NCBI RefSeq assembly: GCF_900327775.1
Contig: NZ_OUMZ01000007.1
Span: forward strand, 310,115 to 374,114
Length of the DNA: 64,000 nt
Source of the DNA: Roseovarius sp. EL26
GTDB lineage: Bacteria > Pseudomonadota > Alphaproteobacteria > Rhodobacterales > Rhodobacteraceae
Reading direction: 5' to 3'
The position numbers were made by a program, and so were the translations under genes. The notes beneath the pieces were generated by a model. That model was not told where the DNA came from, made no database searches, and worked only from the letters and a program-made list of their open reading frames with translations. Positions 18,348 through 27,311 of this stretch are shown here, one piece after another (positions within the stretch are counted from its first letter, which is position 1; each line of letters begins with the position of its first letter).

Positions 18348-19207
18348 CGGATACGTCTCCCCAACATTCTGACCAGAAGAACGTAACCAATGGCAACCAG
18401 TCCGACGGACATCATGGCCATCAGTGAAAGCGTGGCCCCCAAGGGCCAATTGTTCGCCGCGCCAAATTGCACCTGAATGAGATTGGCGATCATCTTACCT
18501 TGCGATCCACCCACAAGGGCAGGGGTTACATAATCGCCGACAGTCGGAATAAAGATGATCAGGCTCGCGGCGATGATGCCGGGCAGCGTTAGCGGAAGGG
18601 TGACGCGCAAAAACCGCTCCAACTTGTTGCAGCCAAGATCAGTTGCCGCTTCCAGAAAACTGCGATCAATTTTTTGCAGGCTGACGTAGATTGGCAGGAT
18701 GGCGAAAGGGGCCCAAGCATGTGCCAGCGTCAGCATGACCGCGAACTCATTATAGAGCAAAAATGTCAGGGGTTCAGAAATGACACCAACAGACAATAGG
18801 GCTGAGTTCATCACTCCGTTAAATCCAAGGATCAGCTTCCAACTGAAAACCCGAAGCAGGTAGCTGCTCCAGAATGGAATGGTGATCAGCAACAGCCATG
18901 TGGTTTTTTTCTGTGTGCGAAAGGCAATGAAATACGCGATCGGATAAGCCAGCGCGACCGTGATCATGGTCACGCCGCCTGCGATCATAATGGAGCGTAG
19001 CAATAAAAACCGAACAAGCGGGTCGTTTATCGCCTCTTTGTAGTTGGCAAGCGTGAAGGTGCGGTCAATTTCTACATAGGTTTGCGTCCAGAACGAATAG
19101 ACCACCAGAATGCCCAGAGGGATCACCACCAGCAGCCCAACATACAGCGATGCAGGCGCGCTTAGCGCGATGCCCTTGGCGGCCTCAGTTTTCAGATACC
19201 GGCTCAT
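18344..19207 (-). CDS. ABC transporter permease (PotB type)
   Basis: First gene of the six-gene operon; 287 residues with six helices, starting with a cytoplasmic tail (MSRYLKTEAAKG) and then LYVGLLVVIPLGILVVYSF. The EAA loop is LEAATDLGCNKLERFLRVTLPLTLPG. The ATG lies 44 bases downstream of the palindrome at 19251-19270, so the whole operon is probably controlled there. Confidence 0.92.
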   Translation of the reverse strand: MSRYLKTEAAKGIALSAPASLYVGLLVVIPLGILVVYSFWTQTYVEIDRTFTLANYKEAINDPLVRFLLLRSIMIAGGVTMITVALAYPIAYFIAFRTQKKTTWLLLITIPFWSSYLLRVFSWKLILGFNGVMNSALLSVGVISEPLTFLLYNEFAVMLTLAHAWAPFAILPIYVSLQKIDRSFLEAATDLGCNKLERFLRVTLPLTLPGIIAASLIIFIPTVGDYVTPALVGGSQGKMIANLIQVQFGAANNWPLGATLSLMAMMSVGLVAIGYVLLVRMLGRRIR

Positions 19208-19250
19208 GAAACCTCATTGGCTTGGTGTCATTCTGCATCATGAAAACACA

Positions 19251-19270
19251 AAATGGACGATCGTCCATTT
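19251..19270. promoter_or_regulatory. 20-bp perfect palindrome, candidate TetR operator (copy 2)
   Basis: AAATGGACGATCGTCCATTT, perfectly symmetric about 19260/19261. The 16-bp core is identical to the one at 10512-10527. It sits in the divergent region between the transporter operon (start 19207) and the TetR gene (start 19398). One dimer bound here could repress both the operon and the regulator's own gene. Confidence 0.85.
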
Positions 19271-19397
19271 AAAGATGGTATTTTCAACACCCTTGAGTCA
19301 AGGATAAAGTTCAGGCGTGATCTTGCGAAAGCACAGACAGATGCGCATAACTACCAATAAAAGATAGAAAAAGACTATAAAAATAGGCTTCAAGCTC

Positions 19398-20048
19398 GTG
19401 GAACAAAGCGGAAAACGTCAACAAACCAGAGAGAACAATCGTCTTGCGCTGATTGAAGCCACGCTGGATTCTGTTGCTGAATTGGGGGTGTCCGCCACAT
19501 CAGTCAGTGAGATTATCCAACGGGCGGAATTATCGCGCGGCATGGTTCACTTGCATTTTGGTGGCAAGGATAACCTGATCGATCAGGCTGTGCGCCACTC
19601 AAGCGAGCAATACTATAATGGTCTGGAAGAGCTGCTGCAGTTGGCCGGGCCCAGTGGTCAGGAACGCATCGCGATGATTGTGAGGGGGGACCTTGGTGAA
19701 GAGGTGCTCAACCATCGAAACGTAAGCATCTGGTACGCCTTTCGTGGCGAGGCCCGCAATCGAGCGGCGGTTGCCGCATACTCGGATACCCGCGATGGTA
19801 AACTACGCAACATGGTGCACAATGCTTTCCTGCGTATTGCGGGTGAAACGCAATCTTCTGATCCCGCGTCGGTGGCCCGCGACGCAACACATGGGACACT
19901 GGCAATGCTCGAAGGGATGTGGACGGACTATTTATTACACCCGACCTCTTTTGATCGCCAAGAAGCAATGCGCATCGTTTTTCGCTTTTTGAGTGCAATG
20001 TTCCCAAAACATTTTGATCTGCAAGGTGCCATTCTGGGTAAGGGATAA
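19398..20048 (+). CDS. TetR-family transcriptional regulator, BetI-like
   Basis: A 216-residue repressor. Residues ~12-58 form the TetR DNA-binding helix-turn-helix (TLDSVAELGVSATSVSEIIQ ... LSRGMVHLHFGGKDNLI). The C-terminal ligand domain resembles that of BetI, with VSIWYAFRGEARNRAAVAAY matching the family's conserved tryptophan-rich helix. The start is a GTG. It is divergent from the transporter operon, with the palindrome between them, the usual arrangement for autoregulation. The likely inducer is the imported amine or a breakdown product; this is inferred from BetI and the context. Confidence 0.9.
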   Translation: MEQSGKRQQTRENNRLALIEATLDSVAELGVSATSVSEIIQRAELSRGMVHLHFGGKDNLIDQAVRHSSEQYYNGLEELLQLAGPSGQERIAMIVRGDLGEEVLNHRNVSIWYAFRGEARNRAAVAAYSDTRDGKLRNMVHNAFLRIAGETQSSDPASVARDATHGTLAMLEGMWTDYLLHPTSFDRQEAMRIVFRFLSAMFPKHFDLQGAILGKG

Positions 20049-20228
20049 ATGTGGGGTAGTTGGGCACTGGCTACTATGATCATTGGGGTAAGTGGCAAGC
20101 AATGGTGACCAAACAGCGCGAAATTATATGCGAAAGCCCCTGAGAGGGCATTGTTAAGTTGACCGCTTGCCCCTGCGATAGGGCAGGGATAGTTTTCGAT
20201 TATGACCAGTAAATGCCCGTTTTAGTAT

Positions 20229-20378
20229 TTCAAATCCAGCCGTGATATTATCTGTTTTGAAGTGAAATTGCGCATCCACTATGGCCTATCCTTGCGGCAA
20301 TGCGAAGATATGCCGGCTGAACGTGGGATTGATGTCAGGTATGAGGCGAGTTGGAATTCGTCTGACATCGCCGCCTAA
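20229..20378 (+). pseudogene. IS6-family transposase fragment
   Basis: A ~49-codon frame that ends in TAA and has no start codon. It reads FKSSRDIICFEVKLRIHYG then LSLRQCEDMPAERGIDVRYE, matching the N-terminal region of IS6/IS26-type transposases (FK..RDII, LS.RD.E.ML.ERGI.V). Nothing of the DDE core remains. It lies in the otherwise gene-free stretch 20049-20548, in which I see nothing else. It marks the left edge of the accessory zone. Confidence 0.6.
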
Positions 20379-20548
20379 CGGTATCGTCTACTTTTCCAAA
20401 TTGATCTAAAATCACAATTGTTACATTGAAAGTTCCCAACTACTTCACGCTTAATCAAACCAACCAGATGTGCCGAATTCCCTTTTTGTTTCAGTCGCTT
20501 TTGATTCCAAAAACCTGACGGCAGACAAAACACATTATATTTGGCTAC

Positions 20549-21430
20549 TTAAGAATGAGGCGGGTATTTCGAGTGTTTGCATACCGTTTTGCGGCACATT
20601 GTGCTGTAGCCCATCAAAATTGGTGCGTGGAATAGAAAGTAGCCGACGAAAAAACCCACGATAGTGAGATCGTCAAAGGCGTTGCTCATCACGATAACCG
20701 CCACGGGGACGTTTCTGACAGCACATTCGATTGTGACAGCTGGGCGATCCCTTGGGTCGATCCCGCGAGTAACAAGCGCCCCGACACCTAAAGCCGCAGT
20801 TGTAAAGAGTGCGCTGGCAAGTGCGATTTCAGGCAATGACAGCTTGAGAATCGGCCAACCAACCCAGGTCGAAACGCCGACCAGAGCCAAAACAAGCAGA
20901 TTGGCCAAAATGTCCAGACGGTGCCGCGCCAATTCTACGGCGTTTACAAACCGGTTGCGTATCCACATTCCTATGGCCATAGGCACCGCTACAAAGAATA
21001 AAATCTGCTGCGTCATTTTCATGACAGGAAGGTTGAGGTTTCCAGAGATGGGTTCGAAAACCGAAGAGACGACTGCGATCAGAAAGGGAAACGCGACGGC
21101 ATAGACAAACACGCCGATGGCCGTCAGCGCCACCGACAGTTCTACGTTTTCACGACCGAAGTAGGTATAAAAGTTTGACAATGTACCACCTGGTGAAATT
21201 GACAGTATGACAAGGCCTACTGCGACCAGAGGTGACAAACCTAGAACGCTGGCAATCGAGACTGCGATCAATGGCAGCAAAACCAACTGAGCAGAAAAAC
21301 AAATCAACACGGTCATGAGCTTGCTGCGTATCGCAGAAAAGCCCCTGACATCGGCGCCCGTGCCGGTAATGAGCATGATCGCAAATGTAATGGCAGGAAA
21401 AAATATGTTTACAATGACCGATCCGGACAT
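20549..21430 (-). CDS. bile acid:sodium symporter (BASS) family transporter
   Basis: About 293 residues, almost all membrane-embedded, with around nine hydrophobic segments. The BASS core motifs are visible: SPGGTLSNFYTYFGRENVELSV and, in the second half, ECAVRNVPVAVIVMSNAF with the crossover-helix Glu. Family members carry bile acids, pantoate, pyruvate or other organic acids with sodium. The substrate here is not evident. The C-terminus ends in a short basic tail. The gene stands alone between the IS6 fragment and a pseudogene. Confidence 0.85.
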   Translation of the reverse strand: MSGSVIVNIFFPAITFAIMLITGTGADVRGFSAIRSKLMTVLICFSAQLVLLPLIAVSIASVLGLSPLVAVGLVILSISPGGTLSNFYTYFGRENVELSVALTAIGVFVYAVAFPFLIAVVSSVFEPISGNLNLPVMKMTQQILFFVAVPMAIGMWIRNRFVNAVELARHRLDILANLLVLALVGVSTWVGWPILKLSLPEIALASALFTTAALGVGALVTRGIDPRDRPAVTIECAVRNVPVAVIVMSNAFDDLTIVGFFVGYFLFHAPILMGYSTMCRKTVCKHSKYPPHS

Positions 21431-21556
21431 GTGCACCCGCTTTCTAAATGATGTTACGCTAATTTCATCTAGGGTCAGCGATAGCTAACCGTATGTTTTA
21501 CGTTTGCCGATGCAATTGAAAATGACCAGAATATTTTGCAAAAATCACACGTAGAC

Positions 21557-21586
21557 ACAAAAAAGGCCACTCTCATAAGCGGCCTT
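21557..21586 (-). terminator. rho-independent terminator for the minus strand
   Basis: On the minus strand, AAGGCC (21586-21581) pairs with GGCCTT (21568-21563) and is followed directly by a run of T (from the A-rich stretch 21556-21562). It lies at the 3' end of the alkylsulfatase pseudogene and was probably its terminator. Confidence 0.6.
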
Positions 21587-22300
21587 GATTATTGGTATCC
21601 CGCTTAACCGCCAGAGCTACTGGTTGGGACAGAGGTTTAGCTTCTGGCGTCAAGTTCGGAGTACCTATGCTGGGTAGGGCTTCGAAACCTACATCGAACT
21701 GTACCAGCGTTGATCTCATCTGATCTAGAATAACCAGATCGCCCTCCATCGTGGCGGTGCCTGCCTCAACCAGATTTTCTGGTGTAGCATTGCTGAACTC
21801 TACAATGTGTCGCTATTCGATATCTGGGAGGTTCAGGTTTACCACAAAGTTCACGCCGACAACCTTGCTGCTGCCCCGACGGATGGCTATAAAATCCAAC
21901 CACATTGAAGTAGACATCGTCCGGATGATATCCGGCCTTGCAAGGTCGGCGACGAAACCAGCCGGCACGCCATAACGCAGCTCAGATGCGCCCTCCAGAA
22001 AGCTGTTGCGCACGCTTGGGCTTTCTTGTTGATAGCCAATTTGCTCGAACGCATCTGCCAGCAAGTGCTTACCGGTCTAGTTGTCGGCTTCCGCATAGAC
22101 AAGTTTGTTCAGGATTTCGGTCGTTTCCAGATATTTCCCCAACCTCGATCAGCTCGTGACCTTTGGCAATGATCGGTTCTGCACCACGCATTATTTCAAC
22201 ACACAATGGCGCGCTATCGGCAGGCGACAGTGGGATCAATGTTGTTGGTTTCGCAGGCTTTGTGGTACCTTACTTCATTGTGGATCTCGTTGATTATCAC
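21573..22300 (-). pseudogene. decayed alkylsulfatase (SdsA1/BDS1-like), C-terminal part only
   Basis: Read on the minus strand, the pieces match the C-terminal half of linear alkylsulfatases. In order they are VEIMRGAEPIIAKGHELIEV, then (after a frameshift) KYLETTEILNKLVYAEADN, a stop codon, and LLADAFEQIGYQQESPSVRN with SFLEGASELRYGV. These continue into TSMWLDFIAIRRGSS, another stop codon, and RHIVEFSNATPENLV. At least one frameshift and two in-frame stops make it non-functional. The metallo-beta-lactamase catalytic domain that should precede it is missing. The gene loses similarity close to the point where the Crp/Fnr fragment begins on the other strand. Confidence 0.65.
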
Positions 22301-22428
22301 GCCCTGAGACACTCAGAGGTGCTATCATCAGCGATATCGCTGCAACATCCAAGTTAAGTCTGTGGGCCAGATGGCGAAAGGGCGGTGAAATCTATCAAAT
22401 TGGCGACCCAAAAGGATCGATCATTGCG

Positions 22429-22959
22429 ATGGTAGATGGGTGGAGCAACATCATGATCGCGCCTTTGAGTACACCTCCGATATTACTCCATGTCTCTTGT
22501 GCCGGGGCTTGGGGCGGAGATACTGCCTACACTTTGGACATTGATCGGGTTATAAGGGTAACTGCCAGAACAGATTGTAAAGTGGCGCATTTCCCCTTTC
22601 ATAAACTGCAAGTTCTCACCCAGCATATGCCAGAAGTCTGGGCCGGTTTGGCACGGTTAACAGCAGGGCATATCAAGCACATGATGACCATTGTCGCCTG
22701 CGGTTTGGAGAAGAATTCCAACAATCGTGTTTCGCTAAACCTTCTTAGGCTAATCGGTGATGGTCAGATGTTTGGATTAGGAAGCGAGGGTGATCCTAAG
22801 GAGCTGCCACTTAGCCAAAGCGAATTGGCCGAAATGACATCGCTATCGCGGAATTCTGTTGGGATTATCTTAAAAGATCTGGAAGCAATAGGTGCGATTG
22901 AAGTGAGCTATCGCAACATCAAAATCCTAAATCGCAAATTGTTACTTATACCTTCATAA
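22429..22959 (+). CDS. Crp/Fnr-family regulator, 5'-truncated
   Basis: From the first ATG the frame gives 176 residues with an intact helix-turn-helix (LSQSELAEMTSLSRNSVGII) near the C-terminus. Similarity clearly extends upstream of this ATG: back to ~22312 the same frame reads LSLWARWRKGGEIYQIGDPK, the usual first strands of a cyclic-nucleotide-binding domain. No ATG, GTG or TTG exists there, and a stop codon lies at 22291-22293. The gene has therefore probably lost its start and promoter and is likely a pseudogene, although a shortened protein from 22429 remains possible. The stretch 22960-23273 after it holds no gene I recognise. Confidence 0.6.
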   Translation: MVDGWSNIMIAPLSTPPILLHVSCAGAWGGDTAYTLDIDRVIRVTARTDCKVAHFPFHKLQVLTQHMPEVWAGLARLTAGHIKHMMTIVACGLEKNSNNRVSLNLLRLIGDGQMFGLGSEGDPKELPLSQSELAEMTSLSRNSVGIILKDLEAIGAIEVSYRNIKILNRKLLLIPS

Positions 22960-23273
22960 GGCACCAAACGGATGATCCCGGGGCTGGTCATGAAGTATTT
23001 GAATGGAGAGCGTTTGCTCATCTCTGAAGGTTATAAAAGCCTGCGCACGCATCAAGCCAAGTTAATCTAGCAAGACCTAGCAGAGATTGTATAGTGTAAA
23101 ATTCTCTATGCGGCAGACAGCTTTGGTTACGGGCGGTCTGGCTGGGGGTCCTATGAAACTCGAGACTACCAGCATCTAACTAATGTTTGTACACTGGTAG
23201 AATGCAAAGGGGAATTTATGCGGCCCCGGAGTGCTTACACGGTGATGGCCGGCCCAATTATGAGACATTTGAG

Positions 23274-24692
23274 ATGACAACCGGGAAAAACGCGATTTAT
23301 ACCACTGGCAGCATTATGCGTCACGTTTCGGTGTCATCTTTCACGGCTAGCATAGGCCTGATGGCGATCTATGCGGTAGATCTGATCGACTTGATATTCA
23401 TTTCGATGCTTGGGTATGAGGAGATGGCCGCCGCGGCGGGTTATGCCAGTGCTCTCATGTTCTTTACCAGCGCAATCAACATTGGTCTGTCGGTCGCAGC
23501 CGGCGTTTTGGTGTCGCGGTCAATCGGCGAGGATGATGAGCTGGAGGCCCGAGAATATGCCACAAGTACAGCCATGCTTGTCATGGTGACCGGGGTCGCC
23601 ATACCTCTGATATTATTGTTCAACATTGAGTTTTTCGTAGGCCTTCTCGGTGCTACGGGACAGGTGGCTGAACTGGCGGCAACCTATCTTTGGATTGTCG
23701 TGCCATTCACCTGGGTTTCGGGCCTGTCCATGGTTACCGTCGCAGCGCTGCGGTGCCGCGGAGAGAACCGGCTGGCGATGTATCCAGCCCTTTTCGGGGC
23801 GTTGACCAATGCGGTGCTTGACCCGATCTTCATCTTCGCCCTGAACATGGGCTTGCCAGGCGCGGCCTGGGCAACGGTGGCGGCGCGATTCGTGACGCTA
23901 GGCCTTGCCCTTTATCCGGCGTTGCGCAAGCACAATACGTTTGTTTCCCCAGGCTTGCGCTTGCTCTGGCGTGATCTCCAGACAGTGACGCATTTTGCCA
24001 GTCGGGCCGTGCTGGCCAATGTGGCCACGCCCATTGGTACGGCGATCGTGACCCGCGAAATGTCAAAATTCGGATCTGAGGCGGTGGCTGGGATGGCTGT
24101 GATCGGGAGGATGACACCCGTCGCCTTCTCCGTCATTTGGGCGTTGTCGGGTGCCATCGGGCCAATTATCGGGCAGAATTTCGGTGCTGGCCATGTTGAT
24201 CGGGTCAGGCGCGCTTATCTCGATGCCATTAAGTTCGTTGCGATCTATGTGTTCTGTGTAACCATGATCTTGTTGGCCTTACGTGGTCCGATTGCTGATC
24301 TCTTTAATGCTGAGAACCTGACGAGGGAACTGATTTACCTCTACTGCTTCCCCGTTGCGCTGTCATCGTTCTTCAGTGGCTCGGTCTTTGTGGCGAGCGC
24401 GTCATTCAACACGCTAGGCCGCCCGTCTTATTCGACGTGGTTGAATTGGGGGCAGAACACTCTGGGCACTTGGCCGTTTGTTGTCGCTGGTGGGTTCTTG
24501 ATGGGCGCGCAGGGGGTTTTAATTGGACAGGCGCTCGGAAGCGTCCTCTTTGCATCAGTCGCGATATGGTTGGGTTGGCGGCTGATAAAGAACCCACCGC
24601 AAGAAAACATGCGGCACCGCAGCCATAGCGCGCTCTTTGGCCATGGCAGCCTCATTGCCCATACCCTCCAGAAGCATGTGGGAGACAAATGA
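23274..24692 (+). CDS. MATE-family efflux transporter
   Basis: A multidrug-and-toxin-extrusion type exporter of ~472 residues with twelve membrane helices in two homologous halves. The family pattern GSIMRHVSVSSFTASIGLMA, then AVDLIDLIFISMLG, opens the first half, and GQNFGAGHVDRVRRAYLDA marks the second. The start MTTGKNAIYTTGS is preferred to the frame's first ATG at 23187, because the extra 29 residues do not resemble MATE proteins. Such pumps use sodium or proton gradients to expel cationic drugs or metabolites. It lies between truncated genes and a transposase relic, so it may have come in with them. Confidence 0.85.
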   Translation: MTTGKNAIYTTGSIMRHVSVSSFTASIGLMAIYAVDLIDLIFISMLGYEEMAAAAGYASALMFFTSAINIGLSVAAGVLVSRSIGEDDELEAREYATSTAMLVMVTGVAIPLILLFNIEFFVGLLGATGQVAELAATYLWIVVPFTWVSGLSMVTVAALRCRGENRLAMYPALFGALTNAVLDPIFIFALNMGLPGAAWATVAARFVTLGLALYPALRKHNTFVSPGLRLLWRDLQTVTHFASRAVLANVATPIGTAIVTREMSKFGSEAVAGMAVIGRMTPVAFSVIWALSGAIGPIIGQNFGAGHVDRVRRAYLDAIKFVAIYVFCVTMILLALRGPIADLFNAENLTRELIYLYCFPVALSSFFSGSVFVASASFNTLGRPSYSTWLNWGQNTLGTWPFVVAGGFLMGAQGVLIGQALGSVLFASVAIWLGWRLIKNPPQENMRHRSHSALFGHGSLIAHTLQKHVGDK

Positions 24693-24827
24693 CCCTGGCC
24701 TAAGAACCAAAACTCTGACGTCGACTAAAACTGTACATTTAGCATGGAAGCGGCAACATGGCCGTAGCGTTTGACCAAGTCCTTGATCTGGCTATTGGCT
24801 CGAGAGGTGCATTAGGAGAATAAGCCA

Positions 24828-25451
24828 ATGGAATTTATCACCACACACCACATCATTGAGGCCGTTGGCTGGCTCGCTGTTTTGTTCAAATTGGCGACGT
24901 TCTCTATGAATTCGATGATCTGGCTGCGTGTCCTCGTGATTTTATCGTCGGTCTGCTTCATCATCTATAGCGCTTTGTTTCAGATCTGGCCGCTTCTGGC
25001 GATTGAAGCCATCTTGCTCTCCATCAACGCCTATCGTCTCTACGAACTCATCGCGCTACGCAGATTGGTGACGCATATGACGGACGAGTCAGAACCTGAT
25101 TTTTCCGGCGCCATGGCTTACGGAAAAAAGCGTATTATCCAGTCGGGCGATGTTGTTTTCGAAAAGGGCGATCCGGTTGACAGCCTTTATTATCTGGCCG
25201 AGGGCCTCGTTGAAATCGAGGGTCAGAATGTGACCGTGCCTGCGGGAAAGATTTTTGGCGAGATGGCTTTCTTCAACAGCAGTGCTGAGCGAATGGCGTC
25301 GGTTCGTTGCGTAGAGGATACGGTTGTTTACGAACTCAACGAGAAACGCTTTACGCGACTGCAATATGAAGACCCTAAATTCGCCATGGCCGTGATGCGC
25401 TTGGTCACCAGGCGGCTCGTGGCGAATGCCGCGCAAACGCAGGAGGCTTAA
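24828..25451 (+). CDS. membrane protein with C-terminal cyclic-nucleotide-binding domain
   Basis: A 207-residue protein. The first ~80 residues form about three membrane helices (AVGWLAVLFKLATF, LRVLVILSSVCFIIYSALF, LLAIEAILLSINAY). Residues ~95-200 form a cNMP-binding domain. Its phosphate-binding cassette GEMAFFNSSAERMASV keeps the Gly-Glu and the Arg that hold the cyclic phosphate, so binding is plausible. There is no helix-turn-helix, so it is not a DNA-binding regulator. The layout is that of a small membrane sensor of cAMP or cGMP, comparable to Popeye-type proteins in eukaryotes. A class III cyclase gene lies 200 bases away on the other strand. Confidence 0.85.
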   Translation: MEFITTHHIIEAVGWLAVLFKLATFSMNSMIWLRVLVILSSVCFIIYSALFQIWPLLAIEAILLSINAYRLYELIALRRLVTHMTDESEPDFSGAMAYGKKRIIQSGDVVFEKGDPVDSLYYLAEGLVEIEGQNVTVPAGKIFGEMAFFNSSAERMASVRCVEDTVVYELNEKRFTRLQYEDPKFAMAVMRLVTRRLVANAAQTQEA

Positions 25452-25459
25452 CCCGAGTA

Positions 25460-25649
25460 ATGTCGCGTGGCTTCATATCGCTCCATTGCCCTGGCTTAGT
25501 CGTAAACCGGGTGGCTATGCCCAAGGAATCCACAGCGGCATAGATCTTCGTTGTCAGGCCGCCTTTGGAACGCTCGGGTTCGAGCGTCATTCCCCTTTTG
25601 AGACGTGGGCATCGGCGGGGTGTCCACCAAGGCATATTCGAGGTCAGGG
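25460..25649 (-). pseudogene. IS5-family transposase fragment
   Basis: On the minus strand, [12 protein letters not shown] and, after a frameshift, ERSKGGLTTKIYAAVDSLG then IATRFTTKPGQWSDMK match the central part of IS5-type DDE transposases (D.EYA.VD..., SKGG.TTKI.A..DALG, GQ..D). The ends of the element are gone. The fragment abuts the stop codon of the cyclase gene. Confidence 0.65.
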
Positions 25650-26906
25650 TTAAGACATCTCAACGTCGACATTGATTGCTCCCGAAAGTGCCCGTCGCAA
25701 GTGCAGTAGCGTTAAGGGGTCGTCAGGCAAGTCCGCAATCAACGCGGCAAAGAGCTGGCGCGCCGTATCGGATCCTTCCGCCAGTTTGCTATATGCCGTC
25801 CGATAATTTGCCATAGCAGGAAGGGCATCACGCTCTTTTGTGAGCGGCTCAAAAGCCGCCAAAGGTTGGGACTTTCCCGGAAGCAGGAGATTTCCGGAAG
25901 GTCGTCCATGAAAATCAGGTATTTGGGCGCGCGTCGTCTCGCTCATGCAAATTCGAGTGCCAAGCGATTTGTTGGCGGCCTCAAGACGCGCAGCAACATT
26001 TACCGCATCCCCATAAGCCGTGAAATCGAAGAACGACTTGCCACCGAAATTTCCAATCACAGCCTCGCCGGTGTTCAGGCCGATCCGCGTTAGTCCAAGA
26101 TCTACGCCTTTGTCCTTCCAGGTTTTTCGAAACTTTTCGGAAAACGCATCAATTTCCAGCGCCGCATTAACGGATCGCGCTGCATGATCAGGTTGCGGCA
26201 CCGGCGCGCCAAATGTTGCGTGAAACGCATCGCCGATGATCTTCATGACGGTGCCTTCATGCGCGAAAATCACGCTGGCGACGCCTTCTATGTAGTCGTT
26301 CAGCAGCGCGACGATCGTGTCAGAATCTGTGGATTCTACCAGCGGTGTGAAACCGGCCAGATCTGTGAACAGAAATGTCGCCTCACAGCGTTTACCGCCG
26401 GCTTCGATCTCGCCTCCCCCTTCGGAGAGCGTTTTCACAACATTTGGGGAAAAATACCGAGAAAGAGTTGCGCGGGCCAGTTCGGCTTCGGTTTTCTCGC
26501 GCTGTAGTTTCTGAAAAGCTTCAAGATGCGACAGCGTCTTACTTATCGTGGCCTCAAGATCGTCAAATTCAATGGGCTTCGTTAGAAAGTCGAACGCGCC
26601 GCGGTTCATGGCGATACGAATGTTTTCCATATCGCCATAAGCGGAAACAACAACAGTTTTAAGATCCTGATAATCTTCACCCAGATGTGTCAGTAGGGTT
26701 AGGCCGTCCATCTTGGGCATATTTATGTCAGACAAAACCATCATCACGTCAGTGTCTATAGCCAGATGATCAAGCGCCTCTTGGCCATTCTGCGCAAAAA
26801 CAAATTCCATCTGGCCTTTGCGAATTTCGCGACGGAATTTTTGAGTAATCAGCGCCTCTACATCCGGCTCATCATCGACCACGAGGATACGTGCTGTGTT
26901 TGTCAT
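25650..26906 (-). CDS. response regulator with class III adenylate/guanylate cyclase output
   Basis: A 418-residue fusion. Residues 5-120 form a receiver domain: VVDDEPD acidic pair, phospho-acceptor Asp in [11 protein letters not shown], and Lys in LTKPIEF. A ~35-residue linker with a helical stretch follows. From ~170 a class III cyclase domain is intact: metal-binding Asp residues in [10 protein letters not shown] and [12 protein letters not shown], then [12 protein letters not shown] and [17 protein letters not shown]. Phosphorylation by the neighbouring kinase probably controls cyclic-nucleotide synthesis. The Lys before IIGD and the Thr in FTAYGD fit ATP use. It overlaps the upstream receiver gene by four bases (ATGA), and the kinase lies just before that. 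Confidence 0.93.
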   Translation of the reverse strand: MTNTARILVVDDEPDVEALITQKFRREIRKGQMEFVFAQNGQEALDHLAIDTDVMMVLSDINMPKMDGLTLLTHLGEDYQDLKTVVVSAYGDMENIRIAMNRGAFDFLTKPIEFDDLEATISKTLSHLEAFQKLQREKTEAELARATLSRYFSPNVVKTLSEGGGEIEAGGKRCEATFLFTDLAGFTPLVESTDSDTIVALLNDYIEGVASVIFAHEGTVMKIIGDAFHATFGAPVPQPDHAARSVNAALEIDAFSEKFRKTWKDKGVDLGLTRIGLNTGEAVIGNFGGKSFFDFTAYGDAVNVAARLEAANKSLGTRICMSETTRAQIPDFHGRPSGNLLLPGKSQPLAAFEPLTKERDALPAMANYRTAYSKLAEGSDTARQLFAALIADLPDDPLTLLHLRRALSGAINVDVEMS

Positions 26907-27292
26907 TGTGAGATTTCATCCACCATAATGGCCAACGAATTTTTAAGGTCCTCAAAATTGACGGGCTTGGAGACCAACCCTCTGGCGCCGCGCCTGACCG
27001 CTTCGGTTTCTGTTCCCTTATCTCCGTATGCAGTGACCATGATTACAGGGAGATCAGGGGCCCTGGATTTAACTTCGTCTAGCAATTCAAGACCGGACAT
27101 TCCGGGCATATTGATATCAGACAAGACCAGAAGAACATCTGGCGGAATCGGCGAAACCAGTATTTCAAGGGCCTCATGTCCGGATTGTGCGTACATGAAT
27201 TCGTATTGGTTCTTTCGTATCTCGCGCCGGAAGTTCTGCCGGAAGAGCGCTTCTGCGTCGGGTTCGTCATCGACCAGCAGTATCTTTGGCAT
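26903..27292 (-). CDS. stand-alone response regulator receiver
   Basis: A ~129-residue receiver domain: [18 protein letters not shown], phospho-acceptor Asp in [13 protein letters not shown], and Lys in [10 protein letters not shown]. The start MPKILLV at 27292 has a GAAAGGA ribosome site; the longer frame (27394) runs back into the kinase and is not credible. It is closely related to the receiver of the next gene (shared VDDEPD and FRREIRK), suggesting a duplication followed by fusion to the cyclase. With no output domain, it may compete for phosphate or relay it. Confidence 0.92.
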   Translation of the reverse strand: MPKILLVDDEPDAEALFRQNFRREIRKNQYEFMYAQSGHEALEILVSPIPPDVLLVLSDINMPGMSGLELLDEVKSRAPDLPVIMVTAYGDKGTETEAVRRGARGLVSKPVNFEDLKNSLAIMVDEISQ

Positions 27293-27311
27293 CACGCAAT
27301 CCTTTCGCAGA

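Noticed and set aside
15354..19207. Calling the ABC transporter a spermidine/putrescine PotABCD system
   Set aside because: Only the family type is visible; the neighbouring demethylation genes argue for another substrate, so no pot gene names are given.
20404..20420. FNR-like sequence TTGATCTAAAATCAC
   Set aside because: The spacing between the half sites is one base too long and the second half is imperfect.
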